64,000 nt of DNA from Allobrachymonas denitrificans DSM 15123 (GCF_900110225.1 NZ_FOCW01000001.1:62001-126000), one strand, 5' to 3'; numbered from the stretch's first letter, positions 44,046-55,682 are shown. Notes: generated by a model not told the origin, from the letters alone. Made by a program: numbers and translations.

Positions 44046-45116
44046 TTACGCGCGCACGATCACCTTGAAACCGGGCTTGGCCAGTTGCGCCACGCGGGCC
44101 GCGTCCCAGTTGGTCATGCGTACGCAGCCGTTGCTTTCGGTGTGGCCGATCTTGGCCGGCTCGGGCGTGCCGTGGATACCCCAGTGCGGCTTGCTCAGGC
44201 CCAGCCACAGATTGCCCACCGGGCTGTTGGGTCCGGGGGCGATGCGCGCCTTCTGGTCGTTCTGGTTGGCCTTCTTCAGCAGCTTGGGGTTGTACATGTA
44301 GTCGGGGTTCTTCACTTCATTCTTGATCACCATGGTGCCCACCGGCAGCGGATCCGAGGTGCCACCGATCGTCACCGTAAAGGCCGCCACGATGCTGTTG
44401 CCGTCCTCGCCTGCCAGAAACAGGGTATACGCCGACTTGTCAATGCGCACCGAGCCTGCCTTGGCAGGAGCCGGGGTGTCGAGCACATTGGGCACCACGA
44501 TCTCCGTGCCGGCCTTGAAGGCCTTGCCCGGGTTGAGCGCCGCCAGAAAGCGCGGGTTGACGTGAAACTTCTCGCCCAGCGCCTCCTCCAGCGATTGGTA
44601 GTGCAGCGCCTTGAGCTTGGCCTTGTCGGCCATCTTGCGCGGAATGCGGGTGAAGGGGCCGTCTGCGTCCTGGGCCGTGATGGTGTAGCGCGTGAGCGGG
44701 GCGGTGGTGTCGGTGCGCAGCGCCTTCCAGGTGTCTGCGTCGATCTGGCCGCTCACCTTGATGCCGCGCGCCTGCTGGAACGCGCTGACGATGCGCTGCA
44801 TGTTGCGGCCGAAGTGTCCGTCCGTCTCGCCCGTGGAGAACCAGGCGCGGTCCAGCAGGATCTGCGCACGTGCCACGGCCGCCCCCTTGCTGCCCTGACG
44901 CAGCAGCGGCGTGTCGCTGGCGGCGTTGAAGGCATCGAAAGCCAGCGAATCGGCTGCCTTGTCGGCGGCTGCGCTCGCTGGGCTGGCAGGCGGCTTGGCC
45001 GCAGTGGCAGCGCTTGCAGCCCAGGCTGGCAGACTTACGGCGGCCAGCGTGGCAGGCACGGTAGCGCCCTGCAGCATGAAACGGCGGCGGCTGGATTGCG
45101 GGGTGGCGTTCGACAT
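44046..45116 (-). CDS. L,D-transpeptidase (YkuD) with a putative Tat signal
   Basis: 356-residue periplasmic transpeptidase that forms 3-3 peptidoglycan cross-links or attaches proteins to the wall. The start (ribosome site GAAGGAG) is followed by [19 protein letters not shown], a twin-arginine type signal ending near [10 protein letters not shown]_binding_1 domain (about 75-140) precedes a linker and the YkuD domain with [23 protein letters not shown]; the nucleophile is Cys331. The M23 peptidase gene follows 9 nt downstream. The 278-nt upstream gap to apt (divergent) has no other feature. Confidence 0.93.
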   Translation of the reverse strand: MSNATPQSSRRRFMLQGATVPATLAAVSLPAWAASAATAAKPPASPASAAADKAADSLAFDAFNAASDTPLLRQGSKGAAVARAQILLDRAWFSTGETDGHFGRNMQRIVSAFQQARGIKVSGQIDADTWKALRTDTTAPLTRYTITAQDADGPFTRIPRKMADKAKLKALHYQSLEEALGEKFHVNPRFLAALNPGKAFKAGTEIVVPNVLDTPAPAKAGSVRIDKSAYTLFLAGEDGNSIVAAFTVTIGGTSDPLPVGTMVIKNEVKNPDYMYNPKLLKKANQNDQKARIAPGPNSPVGNLWLGLSKPHWGIHGTPEPAKIGHTESNGCVRMTNWDAARVAQLAKPGFKVIVRA

Positions 45117-45394
45117 GAAAACTCCTTCTTGTTCGTTCACTGGACTGGCAGCGTGCGCAGGGCGCCGTGCCATCGATGGCCCTGATTGTGCAAACGCTGC
45201 AGGGGTACGCCCTGTAGGAACCGGCCGCACCTGCGCGGCAGCCGATTGCCCCTTGTGCCTGTATCGCGCGTTGCATGCAGAGCCCTGTTGAACGACTCAA
45301 CAGGCCAGGGAATGGCTGGCCTTCACGACAGCCCGCTACACTGTGCACATGCGGCCACAGCGTGCCGATACGTGCCAAGACAGGGAGTGTTGAC

Positions 45395-45955
45395 ATGCCT
45401 ACGAGCAGCTACAACGTGCAGGACTATCTGCGCAGCCACATCCGTACCGTACCCAACTGGCCGGCCCCCGGCGTGCAGTTCCGCGACATCACGCCGCTGC
45501 TGCAGAACCCCAAGGTGTTCCGCGTGCTGATTGATGCCTTTGTGCATCGCTACATGGATCCGCACCTGCGTCCCGATGTGGTGGCGGGGCTGGATGCGCG
45601 CGGCTTCATCGTCGGTTCGGTGCTGGCGTACGAACTCAACGTGGGCTTTGTGCCGGTGCGCAAGAAGGGCAAGCTGCCCTTCACCACGGTGGAAGAAACC
45701 TACGAGCTGGAATACGGCAGCGCCACGGTCGAACTGCACACCGATGCCGTCAAGCAGGGTGACCGTGTGTTGCTGGTGGGTGACCTGATTGCCACCGGCG
45801 GCACCATGCTGGCCGGCAAACGCCTGCTGGAAAAGCTGGGCGCCACGGTGATGGAGGGCGCTGCCATCGTCGATCTGCCCGAACTGGGCGGCAGCCAGCG
45901 CCTGCGCGATTCGGGGCTGGCGCTGTTCACCCTGGTGGACTTTGCCGGCCACTGA
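45395..45955 (+). CDS. apt: Adenine phosphoribosyltransferase
   Basis: Purine salvage enzyme converting adenine and PRPP to AMP. The ATG at 45395 has a ribosome site (GGGAG) and gives 186 residues. The adenine-site region is [31 protein letters not shown], and the PRPP-binding loop is [16 protein letters not shown] (the usual second Asp after GDL is Ile here). The open frame extends to 45275, but that part is not family-like. It stands as a single gene, followed after 110 nt by a lipoprotein gene. Confidence 0.95.
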   Translation: MPTSSYNVQDYLRSHIRTVPNWPAPGVQFRDITPLLQNPKVFRVLIDAFVHRYMDPHLRPDVVAGLDARGFIVGSVLAYELNVGFVPVRKKGKLPFTTVEETYELEYGSATVELHTDAVKQGDRVLLVGDLIATGGTMLAGKRLLEKLGATVMEGAAIVDLPELGGSQRLRDSGLALFTLVDFAGH

Positions 45956-46065
45956 GGCGAACCGGCGGCATTTACAACTTCGCGGGAACTGCACCGCGCC
46001 AGGCCGACTCCAAACAGGAACCGGATTTCCGGATGTTTCCCTGTTCCTTCTGCGAGTGGCCCGCC

Positions 46066-46485
46066 ATGTCAGACCTGCCTCTTTCCCCTGCCGCTGCTTC
46101 CGCGTGGTTTGGCACGCCCCTGTTGCGCCGAGGGCTGCTGGCGCTGGCCGGTGGCTTGCTGTCCCTGCTGGGCGGTTGTGCCGTCTACAGCTCGGGGCAG
46201 CCCGTCCATGATGACTACCGCCAGCCCCTGGTCTATTCGCAGACCGAGCCGGTGCGGGAAGTGGTGACGGTGCGCCCCAACGTGGGGGTGGTATGGGTGC
46301 CGGGCGTCTGGGTCTGGGGTGGCACGCGCCACCACTGGCGCCCGGGCCACTGGGCGGGGCGCCCTTCGTACTATGGCAACCGCGCACGCTGGGCCGGCCA
46401 TCCGCGCGGCCAGCGCTGGCATGCGCCTCGCGCGCCGCGCAGCTCCATGCAGATGCGCATGCGCAGCGGCGGCTGGCGCCGCTGA
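46066..46485 (+). CDS. YXWGXW-type lipoprotein, basic and Trp/Arg-rich
   Basis: 139-residue predicted lipoprotein: signal peptide with basic n-region, hydrophobic LLALAGGLLSLL and lipobox LGGC (Cys about 39). The mature part carries VVWVPGVWVWGGTRHHWRPGHWAGRP, a Trp/Gly pattern of YXWGXW repeat proteins, and a very Arg/His/Trp-rich tail ending GGWRR. The function is unknown; such proteins are probably attached to the outer membrane. An in-frame ATG 33 nt upstream is possible. A strong hairpin follows the stop. Confidence 0.8.
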   Translation: MSDLPLSPAAASAWFGTPLLRRGLLALAGGLLSLLGGCAVYSSGQPVHDDYRQPLVYSQTEPVREVVTVRPNVGVVWVPGVWVWGGTRHHWRPGHWAGRPSYYGNRARWAGHPRGQRWHAPRAPRSSMQMRMRSGGWRR

Positions 46486-46486
46486 A

Positions 46487-46507
46487 CCGGGCGCGCGAAG
46501 CGCCCGG
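46487..46507. terminator. GC-rich hairpin between convergent lipoprotein and ahpF genes
   Basis: CCGGGCGC (46487-46494) and GCGCCCGG (46500-46507) form a perfect 8-bp stem around GCGAA, directly between two convergent stop codons. No T-tract is present on either side, so termination efficiency is uncertain. Confidence 0.6.
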
Positions 46508-46517
46508 CATCTCGCCG

Positions 46518-48083
46518 TCAGTGCGCCGGAGCGCCGGAGCGGATCAGGTGGTCAAATGCGCTCAGTGACGCCTTCGCACCTTCGCCCATGGCGATGATGA
46601 TCTGCTTGTAGGGCACGGTGGTGCAGTCGCCTGCAGCAAAAACGCCCGGCACGCTGGTAGCGCCACGCGCATCCACCACGATCTCGCCCATGCGGTTCAG
46701 TTCGACCGTGCCCTTCACGAAATCGGTGTTGGGCAGCAGGCCGATCTGCACGAAGATGCCGGCCAGTTCCAGCTCGTGCGCTTCCTCGGTAGCGCGATCC
46801 TTGTAGCGCAGCGCGCTCACCTTCTGGCCGTCGCCCACCACTTCGGTGGTCTGCACGTTCTTCAGCACTGTTACGTTGGGCAGGCTGTGCAGCTTCTTCT
46901 GCAGCACGGAGTCGGCCTTGAGCTCGGGCATGAACTCGAACAGCGTCACGTGCTCGACCACGCCGGCCAGATCGATGGCTGCTTCCACGCCGGAGTTGCC
47001 GCCGCCGATCACGGCGACCTTCTTGCCCTTGAACAGCGGGCCGTCGCAGTGCGGGCAGAAGGCCACGCCCTTGGTCTTGTACTGGGCTTCGCCGGGGATG
47101 TTCATTTCGCGCCAGCGGGCACCCGTGGCCAGGATCACGGACTTGGCCTTGAGCACGGCACCGTTCTCCAGCGTCACTTCGGCCAGGCCGCCTTCGGTTG
47201 CGGGCTTCAGGCTGCTGGCGCGTTGCAGCGCCATGATATCCACGTCATAGTCCTTCACGTGCTCTTCCAGCGCGGCGCCCAGCTTGGGGCCATCTGTGGC
47301 CTTGACGGAGATGAAGTTCTCGATTGCCAGCGTATCCATCACCTGGCCGCCGAAACGCTCGGCCACCACGCCGGTGCGGATGCCCTTGCGAGCCGCATAG
47401 ATGGCAGCTGCTGCGCCAGCGGGGCCGCCGCCCACCACCAGCACGTCGAAGGCCTCCTTGGCGTTGAGCTTTTCGGCATCGCGTGCAGCGGCACCGCTGT
47501 CCACCTTGGCCAGCAGCTCTTCCACCGTCATGCGGCCGTTGGCCAGCATGTCGCCGTTCAGGTACACGGTGGGCACGCCCATCACCTGGCGCTCTTCCAC
47601 TTCCTTCTGGTAGAGCGCGCCGTCGATGATGGTGACCTTGATGTTGGGGTTCTGGATGGCCATCAGGCTGAGCGACTGCACCGTCTCGGGGCAGCTGTGG
47701 CAGCTCAGGCTCATGTAGCACTCGAAGTTGTAGTCGCCCTGCAGGTTGCGGATCTGCTGCAGCGTGTCTTCTTCCACCTTGGGCGGATGGCCGCCGGTCC
47801 ACAGCAGGGCCAGCACCAGCGAGGTGAATTCGTGGCCGAGCGGAATGGCGGCAAAGCGCAGCTGCGTGCTGGTGCCGAGGCGCTGCAGCGTGAACGAGGG
47901 CTTGCGCGCGTCGTTGCCGTCGGTGCGCAGCGTGATCTTGTCGCTCATGCCCTGGATCTGCTCCAGCAGGCCGCGCAGTTCGGCGGACGACTGGCTGTCA
48001 TCCAGCGAAGCGACCAGCTCGAACGGCTGCGTGACGCGTTCCAGATAGGCTTTCAGTTGGGTGGCAAGTTCCTGGTCGAGCAT
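46518..48083 (-). CDS. ahpF: Alkyl hydroperoxide reductase subunit F
   Basis: Flavoprotein that passes electrons from NADH to AhpC. From the ATG at 48083 (ribosome site AAGGAG) it has 521 residues, the same as E. coli AhpF. The N-terminal double thioredoxin-fold domain carries CHSC; the FAD/NAD part has [21 protein letters not shown], the redox [21 protein letters not shown] and terminal [15 protein letters not shown]. It lies 184 nt downstream of ahpC with a strong terminator between them, so it depends on readthrough or its own promoter. Confidence 0.96.
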   Translation of the reverse strand: MLDQELATQLKAYLERVTQPFELVASLDDSQSSAELRGLLEQIQGMSDKITLRTDGNDARKPSFTLQRLGTSTQLRFAAIPLGHEFTSLVLALLWTGGHPPKVEEDTLQQIRNLQGDYNFECYMSLSCHSCPETVQSLSLMAIQNPNIKVTIIDGALYQKEVEERQVMGVPTVYLNGDMLANGRMTVEELLAKVDSGAAARDAEKLNAKEAFDVLVVGGGPAGAAAAIYAARKGIRTGVVAERFGGQVMDTLAIENFISVKATDGPKLGAALEEHVKDYDVDIMALQRASSLKPATEGGLAEVTLENGAVLKAKSVILATGARWREMNIPGEAQYKTKGVAFCPHCDGPLFKGKKVAVIGGGNSGVEAAIDLAGVVEHVTLFEFMPELKADSVLQKKLHSLPNVTVLKNVQTTEVVGDGQKVSALRYKDRATEEAHELELAGIFVQIGLLPNTDFVKGTVELNRMGEIVVDARGATSVPGVFAAGDCTTVPYKQIIIAMGEGAKASLSAFDHLIRSGAPAH

Positions 48084-48174
48084 GGTGTTCTCCTTGGGCA
48101 AAAAACTGGTGTCAAGAATGTCGGGCCCGGTGGTCAGACATTGTTCAAAGCAGTCTTCGTGGGCACGTTTGGGT

Positions 48175-48222
48175 AAAAAAAGGCCAGACGGCGCAGCAAA
48201 CAGGGCTGCGTCGCCGTCTGGC
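48175..48222 (-). terminator. Strong intrinsic terminator between ahpC and ahpF
   Basis: A perfect 11-bp stem (48183-48193 with 48212-48222), extended by CAGC/GCTG inside, is followed on the minus strand by seven T residues (48181-48175). It sits about 45 nt after the ahpC stop and should end most ahpC transcripts, giving more AhpC than AhpF. Confidence 0.9.
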
Positions 48223-48267
48223 GCTGGGGGATGGCCCGCAGGGGAGCCATCTTCCTTGGAGGCAGAT

Positions 48268-48834
48268 TTAGATCTTGCCAACCAGGTCCAGAGAGGGCTT
48301 CAGCGTCTCGGCGCCTTCGTTCCACTTGGCGGGGCAGACTTCGCCCGGGTGCTCGGCCACGTACTTGGCAGCCTTGGCCTTGCGCAGCATTTCGCCGGCG
48401 TCGCGGCCGATGCCGTTGTCATGGATTTCGCACAGCTTGATCTGGCCTTCGGGGTTGATCAGGAAGGAACCGCGCAGAGCCAGGCCTTCTTCCTCGATCA
48501 TCACGCCGAAGTTGCGGGTGATGGTGCCGGTCGGGTCGCCCAGCATGACGTACTGCACCTTCTTGATGGCGTCGGACGTGTCGGCCCAGGCCTTGTGGGA
48601 GAAGTGCGTGTCGGTGGACACGGAGTAGATCTCCACGCCCAGCTTCTTGAACTCTTCGTACTTGTCAGCCAGGTCTTCCAGCTCGGTCGGGCACACGAAG
48701 GTGAAGTCGGCCGGGTAGAACACGACCAGAGACCACTTGCCCTTCAGGTCTTCGTTGGTAACCTGGAAGAAGCCCTTGCCGGCCTGGAAGGCCTGGGTCT
48801 TGAACGGCAGCACGGTAGTGTTGATCAGGGACAT
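48268..48834 (-). CDS. ahpC: Alkyl hydroperoxide reductase subunit C (2-Cys peroxiredoxin)
   Basis: Typical 2-Cys peroxiredoxin reducing H2O2 and organic peroxides. 188 residues with peroxidatic Cys48 in DFTFVCPTE and resolving Cys167 in PGEVCPAKW; the GG(D/N)-like and C-terminal helix regions match the AhpC1 class. A strong ribosome site (AAGGAGAT) precedes the ATG. Upstream lie a 5'-leader inverted repeat and a candidate OxyR site; oxyR itself is about 12 kb away in the window. AhpF follows behind a terminator. Confidence 0.97.
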   Translation of the reverse strand: MSLINTTVLPFKTQAFQAGKGFFQVTNEDLKGKWSLVVFYPADFTFVCPTELEDLADKYEEFKKLGVEIYSVSTDTHFSHKAWADTSDAIKKVQYVMLGDPTGTITRNFGVMIEEEGLALRGSFLINPEGQIKLCEIHDNGIGRDAGEMLRKAKAAKYVAEHPGEVCPAKWNEGAETLKPSLDLVGKI

Positions 48835-48900
48835 CGGTTATCTCCTTGCAATGATGGGTGAAAAAACGAACGGAAGCGGCAGCAGCCGGCTTCATCGTGC

Positions 48901-48918
48901 ACCTGCCTAGAGGCAGGT
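48901..48918. repeat. Inverted repeat in the ahpC leader (ACCTGCC-TAGA-GGCAGGT)
   Basis: Perfect 7-bp arms with a 4-nt loop, 67-84 nt upstream of the ahpC start and probably inside its transcribed leader. No T-tract follows, so a role in mRNA stability or as an operator is more likely than termination. Confidence 0.5.
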
Positions 48919-48986
48919 GTGTGACAGAGAGGCAGTTGCCGTTTCCGAACACAGGGTTATGGTAACGCAGGGTGGGTGATTTGTGG

Positions 48987-49023
48987 TTTGGATTAAGCTA
49001 AGCGCTTGATAGTCTCAGGCTAT
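48987..49023 (-). promoter_or_regulatory. Candidate OxyR tetramer-binding site upstream of ahpC
   Basis: On the minus strand the site reads ATAG-N7-CTAT-N7-TTAG-N7-CAAA over 37 nt, the exact spacing of the OxyR consensus (four quarter-sites ATAG/CTAT separated by 7 nt). The first two quarters are perfect, the third matches three of four bases and the fourth two. It ends about 150 nt upstream of the ahpC ATG, with a possible -10 (TACCAT) about 23 nt further on. The rest of the 310-nt gap (48835-49144) to the antitoxin gene holds only the leader repeat. Confidence 0.6.
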
Positions 49024-49144
49024 ATTGAGGGGGAGACCTCCACTTGCCGGTGCGCCCATGAATGCTACTTCATGATGGTGCTTGTTTTTTGCTCTGTATA
49101 AAGTACAGTATCACGTACATTTGCATTGAACAAAGGAGCCAGCC

Positions 49145-49447
49145 ATGGCCTTCACTTCCCATGACATAGTCCCGCTGTCTCAGGCAAGAGCAAACCTCTC
49201 TGACCTCGCTGATCAGGTGAAAGAGGGAGCCGAGAAGATCATCACCAAGAACGGCGAGAGTTACGTTGCCCTCATCGATGCCAAGCGTCTGGACTACTAC
49301 CATCAGCTTGAGCGTGAGCGGATCCATCTGCTGCTGATTGACGATGCAAGCCGAGGCCTTGCCGATGTTGCAGCGGGCAAGGTCAAGGACGCACGCAGCA
49401 CGCTGGGTACGATCCAGCGCCGTCGCGCAGCCCGGGCCGCAGGATAA
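49145..49447 (+). CDS. Type II antitoxin, Phd/YefM family
   Basis: 100-residue antitoxin. The N-terminal DNA-binding fold shows VPLSQARANLSDLADQVKEGAEKIITKNGESYVALIDAKRL, the Phd/YefM pattern. The C-terminal half is helical and basic (KDARSTLGTIQRRRAARAAG) and would wrap the toxin. The toxin gene starts 11 nt downstream. Phd/YefM antitoxins usually repress their own promoter; a short symmetric element around GTAC (49085-49125) could be the operator, but I cannot confirm it. Confidence 0.9.
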   Translation: MAFTSHDIVPLSQARANLSDLADQVKEGAEKIITKNGESYVALIDAKRLDYYHQLERERIHLLLIDDASRGLADVAAGKVKDARSTLGTIQRRRAARAAG

Positions 49448-49458
49448 GAAGCGGCATC

Positions 49459-49851
49459 GTGACAAGCCGGCACATTGTCCAACTCACAGCGAACTTCGAG
49501 CGCAATCTTGAGGAGCTGGAAGCCTTCCTGACCGAAGCCGAGGCGCCGCAGGCGTTCGATGCGCTGCTGGATGAGCTGGTGGATATCGTCATCCCCAATC
49601 TGGAGAGCTTTCCCGGCATGGGGCGCCTGTTCCTGGAGCGCCCCGTATGTTCCGTGGAGGTGGCCAACAGCATTGCCCGGCTAACCAGGCAACTCGGTGC
49701 GCTCGCTACGGATGGCGAACTGCGTGAATACGTGATGGCACATCATGTTGTACTCTATGCGCGGATCAAGGACGTGGTGTATCTGTTGTCGATTCGCCAT
49801 CAACGTCAACTTTCCTTTGATTTTCAGGCGTTGTGGATGACGGGAAGCTAG
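49459..49851 (+). CDS. Type II toxin, RelE/ParE superfamily
   Basis: 130-residue ParE/RelE-fold protein: VQLTANFERNLEELEAFLTEAEAP opens the helical hairpin and the C-terminal strands include EYVMAHHVVLYARIKDVVYLLSIRHQRQLSFDF, with the family's typical YxxxxxxVxLLxIRHxR pattern. The start is a GTG 11 nt after the antitoxin stop. Whether it targets ribosome-bound mRNA or DNA gyrase cannot be told from sequence. The protein is longer than most ParE toxins (about 95-105), with extra residues in the middle (SVEVANSIARLTRQLGALATDG). Confidence 0.88.
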   Translation: MTSRHIVQLTANFERNLEELEAFLTEAEAPQAFDALLDELVDIVIPNLESFPGMGRLFLERPVCSVEVANSIARLTRQLGALATDGELREYVMAHHVVLYARIKDVVYLLSIRHQRQLSFDFQALWMTGS

Positions 49852-49917
49852 AAGAACACTGACGCAAAGCCCAGGCACCGCGTAGTACCATGCACATCAC
49901 CGTGCAAGGAGGTCATC

Positions 49918-51311
<1,394 letters not shown>

Positions 51312-51324
<13 letters not shown>

Positions 51325-54158
51325 CGCAGCGCTCCCCGCACCAGCTTGCGCAATTCGCCGTGCCACAGCACGGTGCTGGCCATGACGGCGCACCAGCCCC
51401 ATTGCGCCAGCGTGAGCGGCGTGGTGCCGAAGGCGGTGTTGAGCCACGACACATGCACCACCGCCACCTGCAGCAGCACCGACAGCAGCACCGCGCCCCA
51501 CAGCCACGGGTTGCTGCCCAGGCCACGGAAGGCGCTGCTGTCTTCCGAGCGCACGTTGAAGCAGTTGAACAGCTGCGCCAGCACCAGCACGGTAAAGCCG
51601 GCGGTGCGTGCCGTGGTCAGGTCCTGACCGCCTTCCAGCAGGCCGCCGGGCAGGAACCAATCGATCGTCAGCAGCGTGGCCAGCGCCATCACCAGCCCGG
51701 TCTGGATAACGCCCGACCACATGGCGCCATCGATCACGCGGTCGCCCAGCTTGCGCGGCGGGCGGCGCATGGTGTTGGCGCTCGGCGGGTCCATGCCCAG
51801 CGCCAGCGCCGGAGCCGAGTCGGTGATCAGGTTGATCCACAGGATCTGCGTGGCCAGCAGCGGCAGCACCAGCGCGCCGGCCGGGCCGTGGCCGTCGGCT
51901 GCGGTCAGCCCGATCACACCAGCGCCGATCACGCCCAGAAACACCGTCAGCACCTCGCCCATGTTGGACGACAGCAGGTAGCGCAGGAACTTGCGGATGT
52001 TGCTGAAAATGCCCCGCCCCTCGCGCACCGCCTGCACGATGGTGGCGAAGTTGTCGTCGGCCAGGATCATGCGCGCGGCTTCCTTGGTCACCTCGGTGCC
52101 GGTCACGCCCATGGCCACGCCGATATCGGCCGACTTGAGCGCTGGTGCATCGTTCACGCCGTCGCCCGTCATGGCGACGATGTGGCCATCGGTCTGCAGT
52201 GCCTCCACGATGCGCAGCTTGTGCTCGGGCGCCACGCGCGCATACACGGAGGTGCTGCGCACCGCCTTGGCCAGCGCGGCATCGCCGAGCGACAGCAGTT
52301 CGTCCAGCGCATCGCCGGTCAGCACCGTGTCGCCGGCTTCGATGATGCCCAGATCGGTGGCAATGCGCTGCGCGGTGCGCGGGTGATCGCCGGTGATCAT
52401 GATCACGCGCACGCCGGCGGCACGCGCCTCGGCAATGGCCTGCGCCGCCTCGGGGCGCGGCGGGTCGATGATGCCGACCATGCCGGCCAGCACCAGATCG
52501 TGTTCCAGCTCGGGGGTGGGCTGCGCGGGCGCATCCTCCGGCAGCACGCGATAGCCCACGGCCAGCGTGCGCAGTGCATCGCCCGACATGGCCTCGATAT
52601 CGCGCTGCGCCTGCTCCACATGCGTGTCTTCCAGCGCCTGCACGCCATCGCCCACGCGCACATGGGTGCAACGCTGCAGCAGCACGTCGGGCGCGCCCTT
52701 GGTCACCAGCAGGGTGCGTTGCTGCTGCTTGTCGCGCACGATCACGGACATCAGCTTGCGCTCGGAGTCGAACGGAATCTCGGCCACGCGCTCGAAGCGC
52801 TCAGTGCGCGCACCATCCACGCCCAGCTTGCGTTCGGCCACCAGCAAGGCGGCCTCGGTCGGGTCGCCCTGGATTTCCCAGTTACCCTCGCATTCGCGCA
52901 GCGTGGCATTGCTGGCGAGCGAGCCGCCGGTCAGGATGGCGCGGTGTTCGGAATGCAGCGGCCCCTGCTGCAGCTCGGCGCCCTCATGCTGCACCTGGCC
53001 TTCGGGCGCATAGCCCACGCCAGTCACATGGCTCTCGCCGGAGGCGCTGGTTACGCGCTCCACCGTCATTTCGGATTTGGTCAGCGTGCCGGTCTTGTCG
53101 GTGCAGATCACCGAGGCCGAGCCCAGCGTCTCCACCGAAGACAGCTTCTTCACGATGGCCTTGTGCTCGGCCATGCGCTGCACGCCCAGCGCCAGCACCA
53201 GCGACAGGATGGCAGGCAGCCCCTCGGGCACTGCGGCCACGGCCAGCGACACTCCAAACAGCAGCGCCGTCACCACCCCCTGCAGCGTGTGCACATGCCC
53301 CACAAACAGCAGCGTGCCGATCACCGCCACCGCAATCACGATCACCGCAATGCCGAGCATGCGGCCGATATGGCGCACTTCCTTCTGCAGCGGGGTGTCG
53401 TCTTCCTTTTCGGCGGCCAGCATGTGGGCGATCGCGCCCATTTCCGTGCCCATGCCGGTGGCGGTGACCACCGCGAGGCCGGTACCACCGGCCACGGCTG
53501 TGCCCTTGTAGACCATGTTGAGCCGGTCGCCCAGCGAGGCCGGGGCTTGCAGCACCGCAGCATCCTTCAGCACTGCCTCGCTCTCGCCGGTGAGCGAGGC
53601 TTCCTGCACACGCAGCGCGTTGGCCTGCAGCAGGCGCGCATCGGCGCCGATGGCATCGCCTTCGGCCAGCACCAGAATGTCGCCTCTCACCAGCTGCTGG
53701 CTGGGCACGCGCATCAGTTCTCCGTCGCGCATCACACCGGCAGTCACTTCCGTCATGCGCGCCAGCGCTGCGGCGGCATTCTCGGCCTTGGCCTCCTGCA
53801 AATAGCCGATCAGGGCATTGAGCAGCACCACGGCCGCAATCACGATGGCATCCACCGGCCAGCCGGCATAGCCCTCGATGGCCCAGGCGCCCAGCGTGAT
53901 GGCAATGGCTGCCAGCAGCAGGTAGATCAGCGGATCATGGAACTGCCGCAGGAATTTGCGCCAGCCCGGCACCGGGGCCTGCGTATCCAGCGCATTGGGC
54001 CCGTCCTGCGCCAGCCGGCGGGCGGCCTCGGCGCTGTCCAGACCGCGCGTCTGGTCGGTGCGGGCCTGCTGCAGCACGCTGTCGGCAGGCATCAGGCTCG
54101 GGTCGTCCTGCCGCAAGGGCGGTTCGGCGGGGGCGGGTGTCTGCGCGTCGGGCTGCAT
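51312..54158 (-). CDS. Cation-transporting P-type ATPase, Ca2+ (PMR1/SERCA) type
   Basis: 948-residue P2-type ATPase. The N-terminal cation ATPase domain is followed by two spans, the actuator loop with EASLTGES, span 4 with the ion-binding [19 protein letters not shown], the phosphorylation motif [14 protein letters not shown], the nucleotide domain KGAPD, hinge [17 protein letters not shown] and six C-terminal spans with [13 protein letters not shown]. The PEGLP and NLITD patterns suit Ca2+ or Mn2+ efflux more than K+ or heavy metals. It follows gshA by 78 nt on the same strand. Confidence 0.93.
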
Positions 54159-54236
54159 CAGTCGGGACTCTCCTCGGTTCGGTGTCTGCCGGGGAGTTGC
54201 CCGCCGGGACGCAGGCGGTGGTGCAAGGGCTGCATG

Positions 54237-55535
54237 TCAGCTCAGCTCCTCGAGCAGGGGATCGGTAGCCTCCAGTTCGTAACTGGCGGCCAGCATGGCC
54301 AGCCGCGCCACCACGCCGTACATGTAGAAGCGGTTGGGCGCGCTGGCGCCGGGCTTCTTGCCCGGTTCCGGCAGCAGGTTGCTGTCGTCGAAGGCCAGCG
54401 GCACGTAGCGCGCGCCGGGGGCGTTCAGGTTCTCGTCGATGCCGCGATGCGCATGCACGCGGTAGAAGCCGCCCACCACATAGCGGTCCAGCATGTAGAC
54501 CACCGGCTCGGCGACGGCATCGTTGATGCGCTCGTGCGTCAGGATGCCTTCCTGGATGATCACGTTGCTGATCGGCTGGCCGCCCTGGCGCACCGGCACC
54601 ACCTTGCGCACGCGCTCCTCCAGCGCGTCCAGATCGTGCATGTCGCGCACCGTGGCAATGCCGATGCCGGAGGTGCCGTTGTCGGCCTTGACCACCACGA
54701 AGGGCTTTTCCTGGATGCCGTATTCCTTGTACTTGCGACGGATGCGGCCGAGCAGGGAATCGGTATTGCTGCGCAGGCAGTCCAGCCCGGTGCTGTTGTT
54801 GAAATCCACCTCGCCGCACTGGTTGTACATGGGGTTGATCAGCCAGGGATCGATGCCCAGCATCTTGCTGAAGCGCTTGGTCACTTCCTCGTAGCTGGCA
54901 AAGTGCCGGCTCTTGAGGCGCACATGCCAGCCGGCATGCAGCGGCGGCAGCAGGTACTGCTCATGCAGGTCTTCCAGAATGCCGGGGGCGCCGCTGCTCA
55001 GGTCGTTGTTGACGAGGATGGTGCAGGGATCGAAGTCCTTCAATCCCAGCCGGCGCTCGCTGCGGATGACCGGCTCGAGCAGCACGCTGCCGCCGTTGGG
55101 CAGGGCAATCTCGGTCGGTGCCTTGATGTCCGGGTCGATCGAGCCCACGCGCACATTCAGCCCGGCCATGCGGAAGATGCGCACCAGTTGCTCGATATTG
55201 CACAGGTAGAAGGTATTGTCCTGGCGGTGGTTTTCCGGAATCAGCAGCAGGTTGCGGGCTTCCGGGCAGATCTTCTCGATCGCGGCCATGGCGGCCTGCA
55301 CCGCCAGCGGCAGCATGGGTTCGCTCAGGTTGTTCCAGCCGTCGGGGTAGAGGTTGGTGTCCACCGGCGCCAGCTTGAAGCCGGCATTACGGATATCCAC
55401 CGAACAATAGAACGGCGGCGTATGCTCCATCCACTCCAGCCGGAACCAGCGCTCGGTGGCCGGCATGGAATCGATGATGCGTTGTTCGAGCTCGTTGATG
55501 GGGCCCGTCAGGGCGGTCACGAGGTGGGGAACCAT
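54237..55535 (-). CDS. gshA: Glutamate--cysteine ligase (betaproteobacterial GshA type)
   Basis: First step of glutathione synthesis, joining glutamate and cysteine. The 432-residue protein belongs to the distinct GshA family of betaproteobacteria and acidithiobacilli, not the E. coli type, with RLEWMEHTPPFYCSVDIRNAGFKLAPVDTNLYPDGWNN, the ATP-site region VVVKADNGTSGIGIATV and HRGIDENLNAPGARYVPLAFDDSNLL. gshB, often downstream in relatives, is replaced here by a P-type ATPase gene. The upstream 147-nt gap to trkH has no further gene. Confidence 0.92.
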   Translation of the reverse strand: MVPHLVTALTGPINELEQRIIDSMPATERWFRLEWMEHTPPFYCSVDIRNAGFKLAPVDTNLYPDGWNNLSEPMLPLAVQAAMAAIEKICPEARNLLLIPENHRQDNTFYLCNIEQLVRIFRMAGLNVRVGSIDPDIKAPTEIALPNGGSVLLEPVIRSERRLGLKDFDPCTILVNNDLSSGAPGILEDLHEQYLLPPLHAGWHVRLKSRHFASYEEVTKRFSKMLGIDPWLINPMYNQCGEVDFNNSTGLDCLRSNTDSLLGRIRRKYKEYGIQEKPFVVVKADNGTSGIGIATVRDMHDLDALEERVRKVVPVRQGGQPISNVIIQEGILTHERINDAVAEPVVYMLDRYVVGGFYRVHAHRGIDENLNAPGARYVPLAFDDSNLLPEPGKKPGASAPNRFYMYGVVARLAMLAASYELEATDPLLEELS

Positions 55536-55682
55536 GGGGGATCCTGTTCAGTGGGAAAGGGCATCTTACCGCGAACCGGCGGCAGGAAAGCCGGTTTTCC
55601 GGTGTGCCGATGCCTCGTTGCGCGCGATCCTGCCAGATGGGGACGTGCGCGCCGAATCCAAGATGCCGCCCCGGAAGGGGCT

